NCBI RefSeq assembly: GCF_900141755.1
Contig: NZ_LT670844.1
Span: 7,722,501-7,786,500, forward strand
DNA length: 64,000 nucleotides
Source: Bradyrhizobium lablabi
Lineage (GTDB): Bacteria > Pseudomonadota > Alphaproteobacteria > Rhizobiales > Xanthobacteraceae
Direction: 5' to 3'
Positions 41,500 to 49,627 of the stretch are shown here, piece after piece. The position numbers and the translations under genes are program-made. The notes under the pieces were generated by a model. That model was given only the letters and a program-made list of their open reading frames with translations, searched no databases and was not told where the DNA came from. The first letter of the stretch is position 1, and every line of letters starts with the position of its first letter.

Positions 41500-42217
41500 C
41501 GCTTTTGTCACAGCACTCGCAGATGTGCGCTTGCCCTCGGTGTTTAATCCATACTCGGATTGCTGTGCCATCCATGACCGTGCTGATGCCGCCAAAACGC
41601 GCAGGAAAAATCTTGAGGTGTTCCTTCAGGGCGCCTTGAGCAGCAAGGTCGAGACAATTTGGGTCGCGCGAGACCTTGGTTATCGCGGGGGCCGCCGCAC
41701 CGGCGTCCCGCTCACGGACGAAGTTCACCTGGACGGTGTTGGGCGTCTTTTTGGAGGCATCGAGCTTAAGAGGGCGACGCGAGGGCCTGTAATGGCGGAA
41801 AGAACTGCGGCAGTTGTTTGGAGAGTGCTATCGCGCATTCACAAGCCAGTCGTGTTGTGGAATGTCTTCCCGTTCCATCCCCATGAGCCAAACGATCACC
41901 TATCAAACCGCTGCCACACCTCGGCCGAGCGCCTTATTGCGCTACCGCTATTTGAAACCTTGATTGAAATGTTTCAACCGCGGCGGCTGGTTGCGATTGG
42001 GCGAGATGCGCAACTCGCCTTGAAAGATATTAAAATCCCCGTCACCACCGTGCGGCATCCAAGCTACGGCGGACAGAATGAGTTTATCGCCGGCCTCTAC
42101 GACCTTTATGGCGTCAACGAGCAGCCGGCCCCCGAACTTGATCTCCGCGACAAGGCGAAGGTCCTGCCGCGGTCTTCGCCAACGCGGCGGGCTGAGCGCA
42201 CTGTTCCAGCAGGTTGA
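41489..42217 (+). CDS. Uracil-DNA-glycosylase-like protein, 242 aa
   Basis: The UDG fold is seen in WVARDLGYRGGRRTGVPLTDE (motif 1, the water-activating/binding loop), VVLWNVFPFHPHEP (binding-pocket Asn-containing strand) and TTVRHPSYGGQNEF (the HPS motif 3). Such enzymes excise uracil or modified bases. It starts inside the MazG-like gene, indicating a shared operon. The last 100 nt run over the 3' end of the opposite-strand thymidylate-synthase-like gene; the domain itself ends near ...LYDLYG (about 42110). Confidence 0.82.
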   Translation: MTPSAFVTALADVRLPSVFNPYSDCCAIHDRADAAKTRRKNLEVFLQGALSSKVETIWVARDLGYRGGRRTGVPLTDEVHLDGVGRLFGGIELKRATRGPVMAERTAAVVWRVLSRIHKPVVLWNVFPFHPHEPNDHLSNRCHTSAERLIALPLFETLIEMFQPRRLVAIGRDAQLALKDIKIPVTTVRHPSYGGQNEFIAGLYDLYGVNEQPAPELDLRDKAKVLPRSSPTRRAERTVPAG

Positions 42218-42935
42218 CAATCTCCTGTCGTGACGCGCTGGGTTGATCGATGGTTGCGTGCGTCGAAAGCACGGTCAGCGCCCCAACCGATGTTCCCGTT
42301 TCAGCGGCGACAAAGGCCATCAGACGGCCAAGGCCGATCAGGTTCCCGAGCAGTTTTTCAACGTAGTAGTGATTGCGATACTGCGCCGTCAGCAGAAGGG
42401 TTTTGGGCGTCCCCGGAACAAGGTGAAAGCTGAGAAAGCTCAAGCACTGGCCTCCGTACGGCGACCCGGTTACATCTCGCTCGGGATCGAACAGCGACAG
42501 CTCGTGCTTGTTGAGAGACGTGTTCGACTTGTCCTGGATGCGGCCGACCATTCGGGAAAGCTGGTCCAGCGTTCCACCGCCCACCTGCGGCATGCTGGTC
42601 ATGCGCTCGAAATAATACCCCGACCAGCGGCCATTTTTCCGGACCTTCGGAAGCACGCGCTTGTGAAAAACCTCGATGAACTTGTCCGAACCATGCCGCT
42701 GGTACAGCGCTTGCGGAAAGATGGTGTTAGCGATGCATTCCACCGATTTTTCGCGCTCTTCCAGAAAGTCGTTCACGCACGAAACGATGGGGTTAGCCAG
42801 GTTTGCGCCTGTGACGGGGTCCGCAACGTCAATCAGGACGTTATGGGCTTCATGGCCGGTTTGGCCATCGACCAGCTTGAAGGCTTCAAGCCACGCAGTG
42901 GCGCAGTCAGGCTGCGACGGAATTGCCAGGTGCAC
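42114..42935 (-). CDS. Thymidylate-synthase-like protein, 273 aa
   Basis: The C-terminal half resembles ThyA: GGQCLSFLSFHLVPG (C164 at the position of the nucleophile), LLTAQYRNHYYVEKLLGNLIG (R187, phosphate-binding region) and THATID. The N-terminal half (WLEAFKLVDGQTGHEAHNVL) is divergent, and the classic folate-contact motifs are not all visible. It could methylate or hydroxymethylate a pyrimidine nucleotide. Last gene of a five-gene minus operon; overlaps the C1 peptidase gene by 29 nt and the UDG gene tail-to-tail by 104 nt. Confidence 0.72.
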   Translation of the reverse strand: MHLAIPSQPDCATAWLEAFKLVDGQTGHEAHNVLIDVADPVTGANLANPIVSCVNDFLEEREKSVECIANTIFPQALYQRHGSDKFIEVFHKRVLPKVRKNGRWSGYYFERMTSMPQVGGGTLDQLSRMVGRIQDKSNTSLNKHELSLFDPERDVTGSPYGGQCLSFLSFHLVPGTPKTLLLTAQYRNHYYVEKLLGNLIGLGRLMAFVAAETGTSVGALTVLSTHATIDQPSASRQEIVNLLEQCAQPAALAKTAAGPSPCRGDQVRGPAAR

Positions 42936-43593
42936 TGAGATCCTCCTTCAGGATTGCCAATCTAAACACGCGCGGCTTCAAGAAATTCTCCGTCAGCCAC
43001 CCGTAGCCACCGAGCCCCCACCCATCGCCCCAGCTATTGCGGACCAACACGGCACGTTGCCCGCCAACTTCACCGTGGCCGACGGCGATCACGGCGTGCC
43101 TGCGAAGATATTCAGGCTGCTCATTCTGTCCGGGATCGACGATGCCATCGGCCTTTACCCAATCGAACGAGCGCGACAAGCGCATCAGCGCGAGAACGGG
43201 CCTGTTTTGATCAAGTTCGGCGATAATCGCATCAACCGTGTCTTTTCCGGCCTCACCGGCACGCTTGAATAGCGGCGTAACGCCGGCGGGCGGCTCCCAT
43301 TGGGTCAAATCGGCGGGAAGTTGCGCAAGGTACTCCCAACCCGTTTCGTGCGGCTGTCCGTCATCGCGCAGTGCTTCGAGCATCGACGGCAGGGTCGCTC
43401 CTTCCGTCGGCTTGCGCTTCGAGCGTTGTTGCGCACGGAAGAAAATGTACTCGCAAGACAACGGGGACCACGCCCCGCGTAGCGCCGCATGTATGTCGCT
43501 CATGGCAAACGCCAGGCACGTGGGGCGCTGTCCCTGATCTCGCACCGGGCCGAACAGCCGGCGGAGGTCTATCTTGATCGTTGTAGAGGTCAT
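42907..43593 (-). CDS. Papain-like C1 family peptidase, 228 aa
   Basis: The complete papain catalytic set is readable: Q20 and C26 in DQGQRPTCLAFA, H166 in RRHAVIAVGHGE and N186 in LVRNSWGDGWGLGGYGWL. There is no signal peptide or pro-domain, so it should be cytoplasmic, which is unusual for C1 peptidases and fits a regulatory or defence role. Its start overlaps the metallopeptidase gene stop (ATGA at 43590-43593). Confidence 0.87.
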   Translation of the reverse strand: MTSTTIKIDLRRLFGPVRDQGQRPTCLAFAMSDIHAALRGAWSPLSCEYIFFRAQQRSKRKPTEGATLPSMLEALRDDGQPHETGWEYLAQLPADLTQWEPPAGVTPLFKRAGEAGKDTVDAIIAELDQNRPVLALMRLSRSFDWVKADGIVDPGQNEQPEYLRRHAVIAVGHGEVGGQRAVLVRNSWGDGWGLGGYGWLTENFLKPRVFRLAILKEDLSAPGNSVAA

Positions 43594-44618
43594 GCTGCTT
43601 CGAGGAGTCGGCGGCGTTCAGCCCGCGAGAAGCCTTGTTCTTCAGGCCCTGTGAGGTCGTAGTTCAACGTCACTCGCGAAATGGGTGAACCTGGTTGCCA
43701 AGGGCGAGCTTCATTGAGCGACAACTGGCCACGCTGACCTTCTTCAAGTTCAAGTCCAGCGGTGACGTGGCGAACGACCGGGCCGCCAACGCCTTCATGA
43801 TCCGTCGACTCCCGATCGTCGTGAATGATCACGAAGCCGCTCTCACGTAGTTGATCCATATTCCAAAGATATCCGCCGCCGCTGTGTTCATTGAGGCGCA
43901 AGACGAAGTGGTCGTTGCGGCTGCCGTCGATGCGTGTATCGGCATCGCGTTCTGTGAGAAGCCAAACGTCCCCGCGGTAGTCGCTCGGACGGTGACCTTC
44001 GAGCAAATCGATTTTCAATTGCCGCGGCGGCGATTGGCGCAACGCACGTCCAGCTTCCCCGGCAATCAAGTTGTACCGTTGAAGCGTCCACGTCGTGGCC
44101 TCGTAGCTCGCCCCGAGGCGCAACGAAAGCTGATACACAACATGAGGCTTCCGCAGGTCCGAGGCCAGCCAGCCTTGCCGGAGGCAATGCCAACCGATAA
44201 GCCAGCGCGGCATGAGGAAGCCCACGGCAAAGGCGTCAGCCTCGACCTCCTGCATGTCGGGATCGGCCGCCGTCGGCGTGGCGGTCATGGTCATGCGACG
44301 CAGGATGTTGTTTTCATCATCCAGACTGGGACGATGCCTGAGCCGGAAATGCCCGAGTTCATGCGCGGCCGTGAAGCGCTGGATGCTGAGCGGACGTTCG
44401 GTGGTGACGAGAATGCCGGGTATCGGGTCGGGAAGGTATGCGCCAAGAAGCCCATCTAGAGGACGCAGTAGCAGGGGTAGGTGGACGCCAAGCACAGCAT
44501 CGAACACATCGATGCCGCCGCCTTGCTGCTGCATCTTGGCCTGGGTACCGAACTCGACGTGCAGTCTGGCCGCCGCCATCGCCCCGTTTCGCACTGCCCC
44601 TGCGTAGTCGGTAGCCAT
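43590..44618 (-). CDS. ImmA/IrrE-family metallopeptidase, 342 aa
   Basis: The zinc motif HELGH (86-90) in RFTAAHELGHFRLRHRPS, with a downstream Glu in EVEADAFAVGFLMP (E126), is the ImmA/IrrE hallmark. ImmA-type peptidases cleave or modulate XRE repressors, and the gene directly upstream encodes such a repressor. The C-terminal 150 residues have a separate beta-rich domain (HFVLRLNEHSGGGYLWNM) of unknown role, possibly a sensor. Two nt separate it from the XRE gene. Confidence 0.88.
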   Translation of the reverse strand: MATDYAGAVRNGAMAAARLHVEFGTQAKMQQQGGGIDVFDAVLGVHLPLLLRPLDGLLGAYLPDPIPGILVTTERPLSIQRFTAAHELGHFRLRHRPSLDDENNILRRMTMTATPTAADPDMQEVEADAFAVGFLMPRWLIGWHCLRQGWLASDLRKPHVVYQLSLRLGASYEATTWTLQRYNLIAGEAGRALRQSPPRQLKIDLLEGHRPSDYRGDVWLLTERDADTRIDGSRNDHFVLRLNEHSGGGYLWNMDQLRESGFVIIHDDRESTDHEGVGGPVVRHVTAGLELEEGQRGQLSLNEARPWQPGSPISRVTLNYDLTGPEEQGFSRAERRRLLEAA

Positions 44619-44620
44619 GA

Positions 44621-44995
44621 CTACTCCTGGCCGGCCTGTGAGCGGGCGCGGAGATATTCAACGAACCGCCCGAGCTCTGCCTGGTCTTGATCGGACAATG
44701 CGGCTGCCTGCCGTGCGAGGTGCGCGACGCTGGGGGGAAGGGCGGCTGCCGCGGCATCTTCTCCCGTGAAATAGCTCACCGGCTGCTTGTATAGCTTTGC
44801 GAGGCGCGTCAGTTCCATCGCTTCGACACGGCGCTGACCGCTTTCGATATCGACCAGCGCCGTACGCGGGATCTTCAGGTAGGTAGCCACGTCCTCTTGC
44901 TTGAGGCCCAGATACTTGCGAGCCTCCCGAAGCCTTTCGCCAAGTCGCTGACGTTCGCCTTCTTCGTTGAAGGTTGAGGCGGATTGATCGGTCAT
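44621..44995 (-). CDS. XRE-family transcriptional regulator, 124 aa
   Basis: The helix-turn-helix covers residues about 15-72 (LGERLREARKYLGLKQEDVA, TYLKIPRTALVDIESGQRRV, ELTRLAKLYKQPVSYF). A C-terminal helix rich in Ala/Asp/Gln follows (HLARQAAALSDQDQAELGRF). It probably binds the palindrome in the promoter at 45375-45403 and is controlled by the ImmA peptidase encoded next to it. Its start overlaps the preceding gene's stop (ATGA). Confidence 0.9.
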   Translation of the reverse strand: MTDQSASTFNEEGERQRLGERLREARKYLGLKQEDVATYLKIPRTALVDIESGQRRVEAMELTRLAKLYKQPVSYFTGEDAAAAALPPSVAHLARQAAALSDQDQAELGRFVEYLRARSQAGQE

Positions 44996-45339
44996 TTTTT
45001 GCCTCCTTTACTTCCGTTCTTTTCCCACGCCTTCTCGATGCGAGGCATGAGGTGGTCCATCGCTTGATTCACGGAGTTGTAACCGCCGGCTCGAACGAGG
45101 TGGTCCTTCAACTCAAAACCGACGATTGGCTCGATGTCGCACAACAGGGAGACGACATCGAGCGAGTCGAGGCGGACCGATGCGGCAGCCTGGCCCGCGA
45201 CATCGGCCGGCAGATTGATGCCCTTCATCATTGCGTCGGAATTCGCCGATGCCAGCAGGGCGTCGCGCAGCTTTGCTTCGACCGCTGCTTTCGGAAACGC
45301 GGTGGTAGTTCCGGGTTTTGTAATCGTATCGACCGGCAT
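44992..45339 (-). CDS. Acyl-carrier-protein-like protein, 115 aa
   Basis: The core VRLDSLDVVSLLCDIEPIVG matches the carrier-protein motif around the phosphopantetheine serine (DSL), with a helix-2 LLCDIEPIVGFEL and a final helix NSVNQAMDHLMPRIEKAW like helix 4. N-terminal residues (AVEAKLRDALLASANSD) would be helix 1. It is first in the operon, preceded by GAGAGGG; GTG at 45342 is an alternative start. A carrier protein without any acyltransferase nearby is unusual; it may act as a regulatory subunit. The assignment is by eye. Confidence 0.65.
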   Translation of the reverse strand: MPVDTITKPGTTTAFPKAAVEAKLRDALLASANSDAMMKGINLPADVAGQAAASVRLDSLDVVSLLCDIEPIVGFELKDHLVRAGGYNSVNQAMDHLMPRIEKAWEKNGSKGGKK

Positions 45340-45374
45340 CACGCCCTCTCTGTGTTAATCAGCGACGTGAAAAG

Positions 45375-45403
45375 AGTATAATGTGTCTTTTTCAGACATT
45401 CAA
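45375..45403 (-). promoter_or_regulatory. Promoter and operator of the five-gene operon
   Basis: On the minus strand, -35 TTGAAT (45403-45398) and -10 TATACT (45380-45375) are spaced by 17 nt. The spacer and part of the -35 form a palindrome TGTCT-N5-AGACA (45384-45398). Its place suits a repressor operator, presumably for the XRE protein of the operon. The start site would be near 45368, about 29 nt before the first ATG. Confidence 0.75.
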
Positions 45404-45691
45404 CAGTTAAGATTCTCGTATTTCGCGGTTTAATGTGTTGCTACCCGCCCTGATAGTGACCTGCGGCCAGAGAAGGGACCCCTAACGATGCGATTCAAAC
45501 TGGCCACCGATACGGCAGCCCTCGCGGCATACCTGCCCATTCATGATCTTCATCGAAACCGGATTGTCGTTGCCGTCCGCTCCCACGGTTCGCCGCCGCC
45601 GGAATCGATGAGGTCCCCGGGGGGCATCCCGGGGACCTCTAACCAGAGCAATCTGGAAGCAATTGAAGGTTAAATCGGTAGGATCGGCGCT
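45404..45691. other. Right edge of the island
   Basis: No gene supported. An ORF-like stretch at 45488-45673 runs through the hairpin at 45610-45639 and has no good start signal. No direct repeat to the left edge was noticed. Confidence 0.45.
45610..45639 (-). terminator. Hairpin downstream of the 87-aa secreted protein gene
   Basis: GAGGTCCCCGGG (45610-45621) and CCCGGGGACCTC (45628-45639) form a strong 12-bp stem with a 6-nt loop. No T-run; terminator-like or a repeat half. Confidence 0.55.
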
Positions 45692-45955
45692 CTACGGCGT
45701 GCGGTCGGCGGTAACCAGCCGGGCTTCCCGGATCATGGTCTTGGTCTTGGAGCCGGCGACGCGCAGGCAGGAAGCCTCGAAGTTCGGCCAGGCCTTCTGC
45801 GAGCAGTTCGGGCCCATGGTGTTGATGTCGAGCCGGTCGGCCTTGGCGAGGGCCTGCGGCGTGGAGGCTTCGACCTGGGGGGCAAAGCCGGGAAGAACGG
45901 TCAACGCGGCAGCGACAAGCGCAGCAATAGCGATAGCTGAAAAAGCCTTGATCAT
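45692..45955 (-). CDS. Small secreted protein, 87 aa
   Basis: A signal peptide (MIKAFSAIAIAALVAAALTV, then PGFAPQVEA) precedes a short mature domain, DINTMGPNCSQKAWPNFEAS, CLRV, and a basic tail. The pattern CSQxAWPxFExxCL is one I associate with many small rhizobial periplasmic proteins, with a likely disulfide between the two cysteines. AGGGGA lies upstream of the ATG at 45955. Function unknown. In relatives such a gene often lies between gyrA and coaD; I infer this from memory. Confidence 0.75.
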   Translation of the reverse strand: MIKAFSAIAIAALVAAALTVLPGFAPQVEASTPQALAKADRLDINTMGPNCSQKAWPNFEASCLRVAGSKTKTMIREARLVTADRTP

Positions 45956-46239
45956 GGCGGTCCCCTGTCTTTGGGCCTTGGCGGCCCCGTCGTTTCGTTG
46001 GTTAACTGATACAAAGCGACCGTTTCCGGATGTCTTCGCGGGGTCAGAAAACGGTTTCATGCCCCTGGAGTTTTGTTTCGTCGCTGCGGTGGGACGAAAC
46101 ATGGCCCGGTTGCCAAGAAGACGCTGGGAACCGCGAACGGGTTCGGAGGCTTGCGAAATAATAAAAATCGAGCTTTCGCGGGCCCCACCGGGAACCGGCC
46201 CGGCTTGCCCGGCCGCCCGGGGCGGGGTAGACGGGGCTT

Positions 46240-46737
46240 ATGCCCCGTATCGCGCTTTATCCCGGCTCCTTCGACCCCGTCACCAATGGCCATTTGGACG
46301 TGGTCCGGCACGCCGTCGTGCTGTGTGACCGGCTGATTGTCGCCGTCGGCCTGAACTCGACCAAGCAGCCGCTGTTTTCGACCGACGAGCGCCTGGACAT
46401 GGTCAAGGCCGTGTTTGCGCCGGTCGCCGCCAAAGCCGGCTGCGCCTTCGATTGCACGACCTATGACAATCTCACCGTTGCTGCGGCGCAAAAACACGGC
46501 GCGACCATCATGATCCGCGGTTTGCGCGACGGCACCGACCTTGATTTCGAAATGCAGATCGCCGGCATGAACGAGACCATGGCGCCTGACGTGCATACGG
46601 TGTTCGTTCCGGCATCGCCCGCCGTCCGCCCGATCACCGCCACACTGGTGCGCCAAATCGCCGGCATGGGTGGCGACGTATCGCCGTTCGTGCCGCCTTT
46701 GGTCGCGGCCGGCCTTAAGACCAAATTCGGCGGCTAA
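46240..46737 (+). CDS. coaD: Phosphopantetheine adenylyltransferase, 165 aa
   Basis: CoaD makes dephospho-CoA from phosphopantetheine and ATP. The nucleotidyltransferase motif [19 protein letters not shown] and the substrate-binding strand [17 protein letters not shown] are intact; the C-terminal [19 protein letters not shown] matches the alphaproteobacterial form. Length is normal. It begins the coaD-ppi-ppi-queA group. Confidence 0.95.
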   Translation: MPRIALYPGSFDPVTNGHLDVVRHAVVLCDRLIVAVGLNSTKQPLFSTDERLDMVKAVFAPVAAKAGCAFDCTTYDNLTVAAAQKHGATIMIRGLRDGTDLDFEMQIAGMNETMAPDVHTVFVPASPAVRPITATLVRQIAGMGGDVSPFVPPLVAAGLKTKFGG

Positions 46738-46841
46738 CTAAAGACTTCAGCGCGTCTTCCGCGAAAGCTAGAACCCGTCTTGCGACAGGACTACGCGCCG
46801 ACCCAAAGACCCTCATCTTTCTCACCTGATCCGGAGTTTTC

Positions 46842-47405
46842 ATGATCCGAGCTCTCGCCTTTATCGTCGCGCTGATTTGCGCGGCCCCCGCGCTTGCGCA
46901 GCCGCTGCCCGCAGGTCTCGACAAGCAGAACGCGATCGTCATCGATACGACCAAGGGGCGGATCGTCATCAAGCTGCGGACCGACATCGCGCCCCAGCAT
47001 GCCGAGCGCATCAAGCAACTGGCGCGCGAGGGCTTTTACAACAACGTGCCGTTCCACCGCGTCATGGACGGCTTCATGGCGCAGACCGGCGACGGCAAGA
47101 ATTTCGACGGAACGGGCGGATCGAAATACCCGAACCTGAAGCAGGAATTCTCCAATGTTCATTTCAAGCGCGGCATTGTCGGCATGGCGCGGCGCGGCGA
47201 CAGCGTCGATTCCGCCAATTCGCAGTTCTTCATCATGTTCGCCGATGGCGCGAGCCTCGATGGCCAATACACCGTGATCGGCGAAGTGGTGTCGGGAATG
47301 GACGTGGTCGACAAATTGAAGAAGGCGCCTCCGGGCTCTGCCGGCGGCGCCGTGACCGATCCGGACAAGATGGTGAAGGTACAAGTCGCCTCCGACATCA
47401 AGTGA
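46842..47405 (+). CDS. Periplasmic cyclophilin-type peptidyl-prolyl isomerase, 187 aa
   Basis: A signal peptide (MIRALAFIVALICAAPALA) is followed by the cyclophilin domain: NNVPFHRVMDGFMAQTGDG (substrate-site Arg and Gln), RGIVGMARRGDSVDSANSQFFIMF and YTVIGEVVSGMDVVD. It catalyses proline isomerisation of exported proteins. GGAG precedes the ATG. A cytoplasmic paralogue without a signal peptide is two genes downstream. Confidence 0.92.
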   Translation: MIRALAFIVALICAAPALAQPLPAGLDKQNAIVIDTTKGRIVIKLRTDIAPQHAERIKQLAREGFYNNVPFHRVMDGFMAQTGDGKNFDGTGGSKYPNLKQEFSNVHFKRGIVGMARRGDSVDSANSQFFIMFADGASLDGQYTVIGEVVSGMDVVDKLKKAPPGSAGGAVTDPDKMVKVQVASDIK

Positions 47406-47414
47406 GGGGCTGTG

Positions 47415-47843
47415 ATGCGGCGGCGCAATCAATTGCTCTGGATGGCCTCGGCGCTGCTGCTGCCGGCCTCCGCCTGCGCGCAGGGGGCGCCGGCGCAGGT
47501 CAATACCATCCAGGATGTGTTCACCAAACTGGGGACCTGCTGGAAACCGCCGCCGCCGTCCCGCGCCAACCCCGATATCGACATCACGGTGATCGTCAGT
47601 TTCAAGCGCAGCGGAGAGATTCTCGGCCATCCGAAGATCACCTATGAATCGGAAAAGGCGACCGATAACGACCGGGTAGAATACCGGATCGCCGTGATGG
47701 AGGCGTTGCAACGCTGCACGCCGATGCCATTTACCGAGAGTATGGCCGGCGCGGTTGCCGGCCGGCCATTCGCGGTGCGATTTTACAATCACAAACCCCA
47801 ACCCGCGGAGAAGAAAGCATGGCTGACACCGAAAATACTTTGA
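47415..47843 (+). CDS. Secreted TonB-C-like hypothetical protein, 142 aa
   Basis: A signal peptide (MRRRNQLLWMASALLLPASA) leads to a small domain: IQDVFTKLGTCWKPPPPSR, DIDITVIVSFKRSGEILGHP and VMEALQRCTPMPF. The conserved CWKPP and RC..MPF elements and the GxIxGxP strand resemble TonB C-terminal-like domains of periplasmic proteins. It overlaps the next cyclophilin gene by 25 nt. GTG at 47412 or ATG at 47415 may start it. Confidence 0.8.
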   Translation: MRRRNQLLWMASALLLPASACAQGAPAQVNTIQDVFTKLGTCWKPPPPSRANPDIDITVIVSFKRSGEILGHPKITYESEKATDNDRVEYRIAVMEALQRCTPMPFTESMAGAVAGRPFAVRFYNHKPQPAEKKAWLTPKIL

Positions 47844-48286
47844 TCCTCGAAACCACGCAGGGTCCGGTCACGATCGAGATGCGGCCCGATCTTGCCCCCG
47901 GTCACGTCGCGCGGATCAAGGAACTGGTGCGCGAAGGATTTTACGACGGCATCGTGTTCCACCGCGTGATCGACGGCTTCATGGCGCAGACCGGCTGCCC
48001 GCAGGGCACCGGAACCGGCGGCTCCGGAAAAAAACTCAAGGCCGAATTCAACAACGAACCGCATGTGCGCGGCACCACCTCGATGGCGCGCGCGGCCAGC
48101 CCGGATTCCGGCGACAGCCAGTTCTTCATCTGCTTCGACGACGCCTCCTTCCTCAACAAGCAGTACACGGTCTGGGGCAAGGTGGTTTCGGGCATGGAGA
48201 ACGTCGACAAGATCAAGCGCGGCGAGCCGGTGAAAGACCCGGACAAGATCGTCAAGGCGCGGATGGCGCTGGACGACGCGGCGTGA
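47819..48286 (+). CDS. Cytoplasmic cyclophilin-type peptidyl-prolyl isomerase, 155 aa
   Basis: Cyclophilin domain without signal peptide: DGIVFHRVIDGFMAQTGCPQ, RGTTSMARAASPDSGDSQFF, and YTVWGKVVSGMENVDKI. It resembles PpiB-type enzymes. The start lies within the previous gene, showing translational coupling. Together with 46842-47405 it forms a secreted/cytoplasmic isomerase pair, a conserved arrangement before queA. Confidence 0.93.
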   Translation: MADTENTLILETTQGPVTIEMRPDLAPGHVARIKELVREGFYDGIVFHRVIDGFMAQTGCPQGTGTGGSGKKLKAEFNNEPHVRGTTSMARAASPDSGDSQFFICFDDASFLNKQYTVWGKVVSGMENVDKIKRGEPVKDPDKIVKARMALDDAA

Positions 48287-48340
48287 ATGGTCATGCCCGG
48301 CAATCACGGGCCGAGACGCACTGCGCACCTTACACACAAC

Positions 48341-48478
48341 CGTCATCGCCCGGCATAGCCGTCCGAAGGACGGCGTCGCTTCCGCTCGCCTATGACCGGG
48401 CGATCCAGTATTCCAGAGCAATTGCGATAGAGCCGTGAAGCCGCGGCGTACTGGATCCCCGCTTTCGCGGGGATGACG
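48341..48478. repeat. CGTCAT-family palindromic repeat, copy 4 (long form)
   Basis: Same structure as 6018-6154: CGTCATCGCCCGGCATAGCC, inner GTCCGAAGGAC stem, GATCCAGTATTCCAGAG, GTACTGGATCCCCGCTTTCG, and GATGACG. It occupies most of the gap between the second cyclophilin gene and queA. Confidence 0.78.
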
Positions 48479-48523
48479 AGTATTGATGCGGAGCCGGTCA
48501 AGCCCGGCAATGACAGTGTTATC

Positions 48524-49627
48524 ATGCGCACCGACCTCTTCGACTTCGAGCTTCCTGCCTCAAGCATCGCGCTGCGCCCGGCGAGCCCGCGCGATTCCGC
48601 GCAGATGCTGACCGTGCAGCCGGACGGCGCCTTGGCCGACCGCGTCGTCGCCGATCTGCCGCTGATGCTTCGGCCCGGGGACCAGCTCGTCGTCAACGAC
48701 ACCAAGGTGATCGCGGCCCAGCTCAAAGGCCGCCGTATTGGGCGTGAAACCGAGCCGAAGATCGACGCAACATTGATAAAACGCCTCGACGGCTCCCGCT
48801 GGCAAGCACTGGCAAAACCGGCGAAAAAACTGTCGCCAGGCGATGTGATCCGCTTCGGCAATGAGGGCAAGGTGTGCCTGCTCGGCCATCTCGATGCGCA
48901 AGTCGAGCACAAGGGTGACGACGGCGAAGTCACGCTGTCGTTTTCATTTCACGGGCCGACGCTCGATTCTGCCATTGCCGATCTCGGCAGCCCGCCGCTG
49001 CCGCCTTACATCGCCTCCAAGCGTGCGCCCGATGAGCGCGATGAAGCGGACTACCAGACTATGTTCGCGGCCAATGAGGGCGCGGTCGCAGCACCTACCG
49101 CCGGATTGCATTTTACGGAGGCGCTGGAGGCGGCGTTGCGCGCGCGCGGGATCGGCATTCACCGGATCACGCTGCATGTCGGCGCAGGGACCTTCCTGCC
49201 GGTCAAGGCGGAGGATACGGCCGGGCACAAGATGCATTCCGAATGGGGCACGATCTCCCGCGAGACGGCCGATGCGCTGAATGCGGCCCGCGCCGCCGGC
49301 GGCCGCATCGTCGCCGTCGGCACCACCTCGCTGCGGCTGTTGGAGAGCGCCGCCGCCGAGGACGGCACCATCGGACCGTTTGCGGATGAAACCGCGATCT
49401 TCATCACGCCGGGCTACCGCTTTCGCGCGGTCGATATTTTGATGACCAATTTTCACCTGCCGCGTTCGACGCTGTTCATGCTGGTGTCGGCGTTTTCGGG
49501 GCTCGACACCATGAAACGCGCGTACGCCCACGCGATCGCTGGTGGATACCGGTTCTATTCCTATGGCGACGCCTGCCTGCTGTTTCGTGCACCTGACAAG
49601 CTAGGGCGCGAACTCATTCCAGCGTAG
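48524..49627 (+). CDS. queA: S-adenosylmethionine:tRNA ribosyltransferase-isomerase, 367 aa
   Basis: QueA adds the epoxycyclopentanediol part during queuosine synthesis on tRNA, after Tgt. The N-terminal [37 protein letters not shown] and [20 protein letters not shown] are typical, as is [17 protein letters not shown] near the end. The ATG at 48524 is preferred over the longer frame from 48473, which begins in repeat sequence. Its usual neighbour tgt is 4.5 kb downstream here because of an inserted block. Confidence 0.95.
   Translation: MRTDLFDFELPASSIALRPASPRDSAQMLTVQPDGALADRVVADLPLMLRPGDQLVVNDTKVIAAQLKGRRIGRETEPKIDATLIKRLDGSRWQALAKPAKKLSPGDVIRFGNEGKVCLLGHLDAQVEHKGDDGEVTLSFSFHGPTLDSAIADLGSPPLPPYIASKRAPDERDEADYQTMFAANEGAVAAPTAGLHFTEALEAALRARGIGIHRITLHVGAGTFLPVKAEDTAGHKMHSEWGTISRETADALNAARAAGGRIVAVGTTSLRLLESAAAEDGTIGPFADETAIFITPGYRFRAVDILMTNFHLPRSTLFMLVSAFSGLDTMKRAYAHAIAGGYRFYSYGDACLLFRAPDKLGRELIPA

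Noticed and set aside
45488..45673. Short plus-strand ORF at the island's right edge
   Set aside because: It runs through a strong hairpin and a Gly/Pro-rich stretch with no ribosome-binding site.
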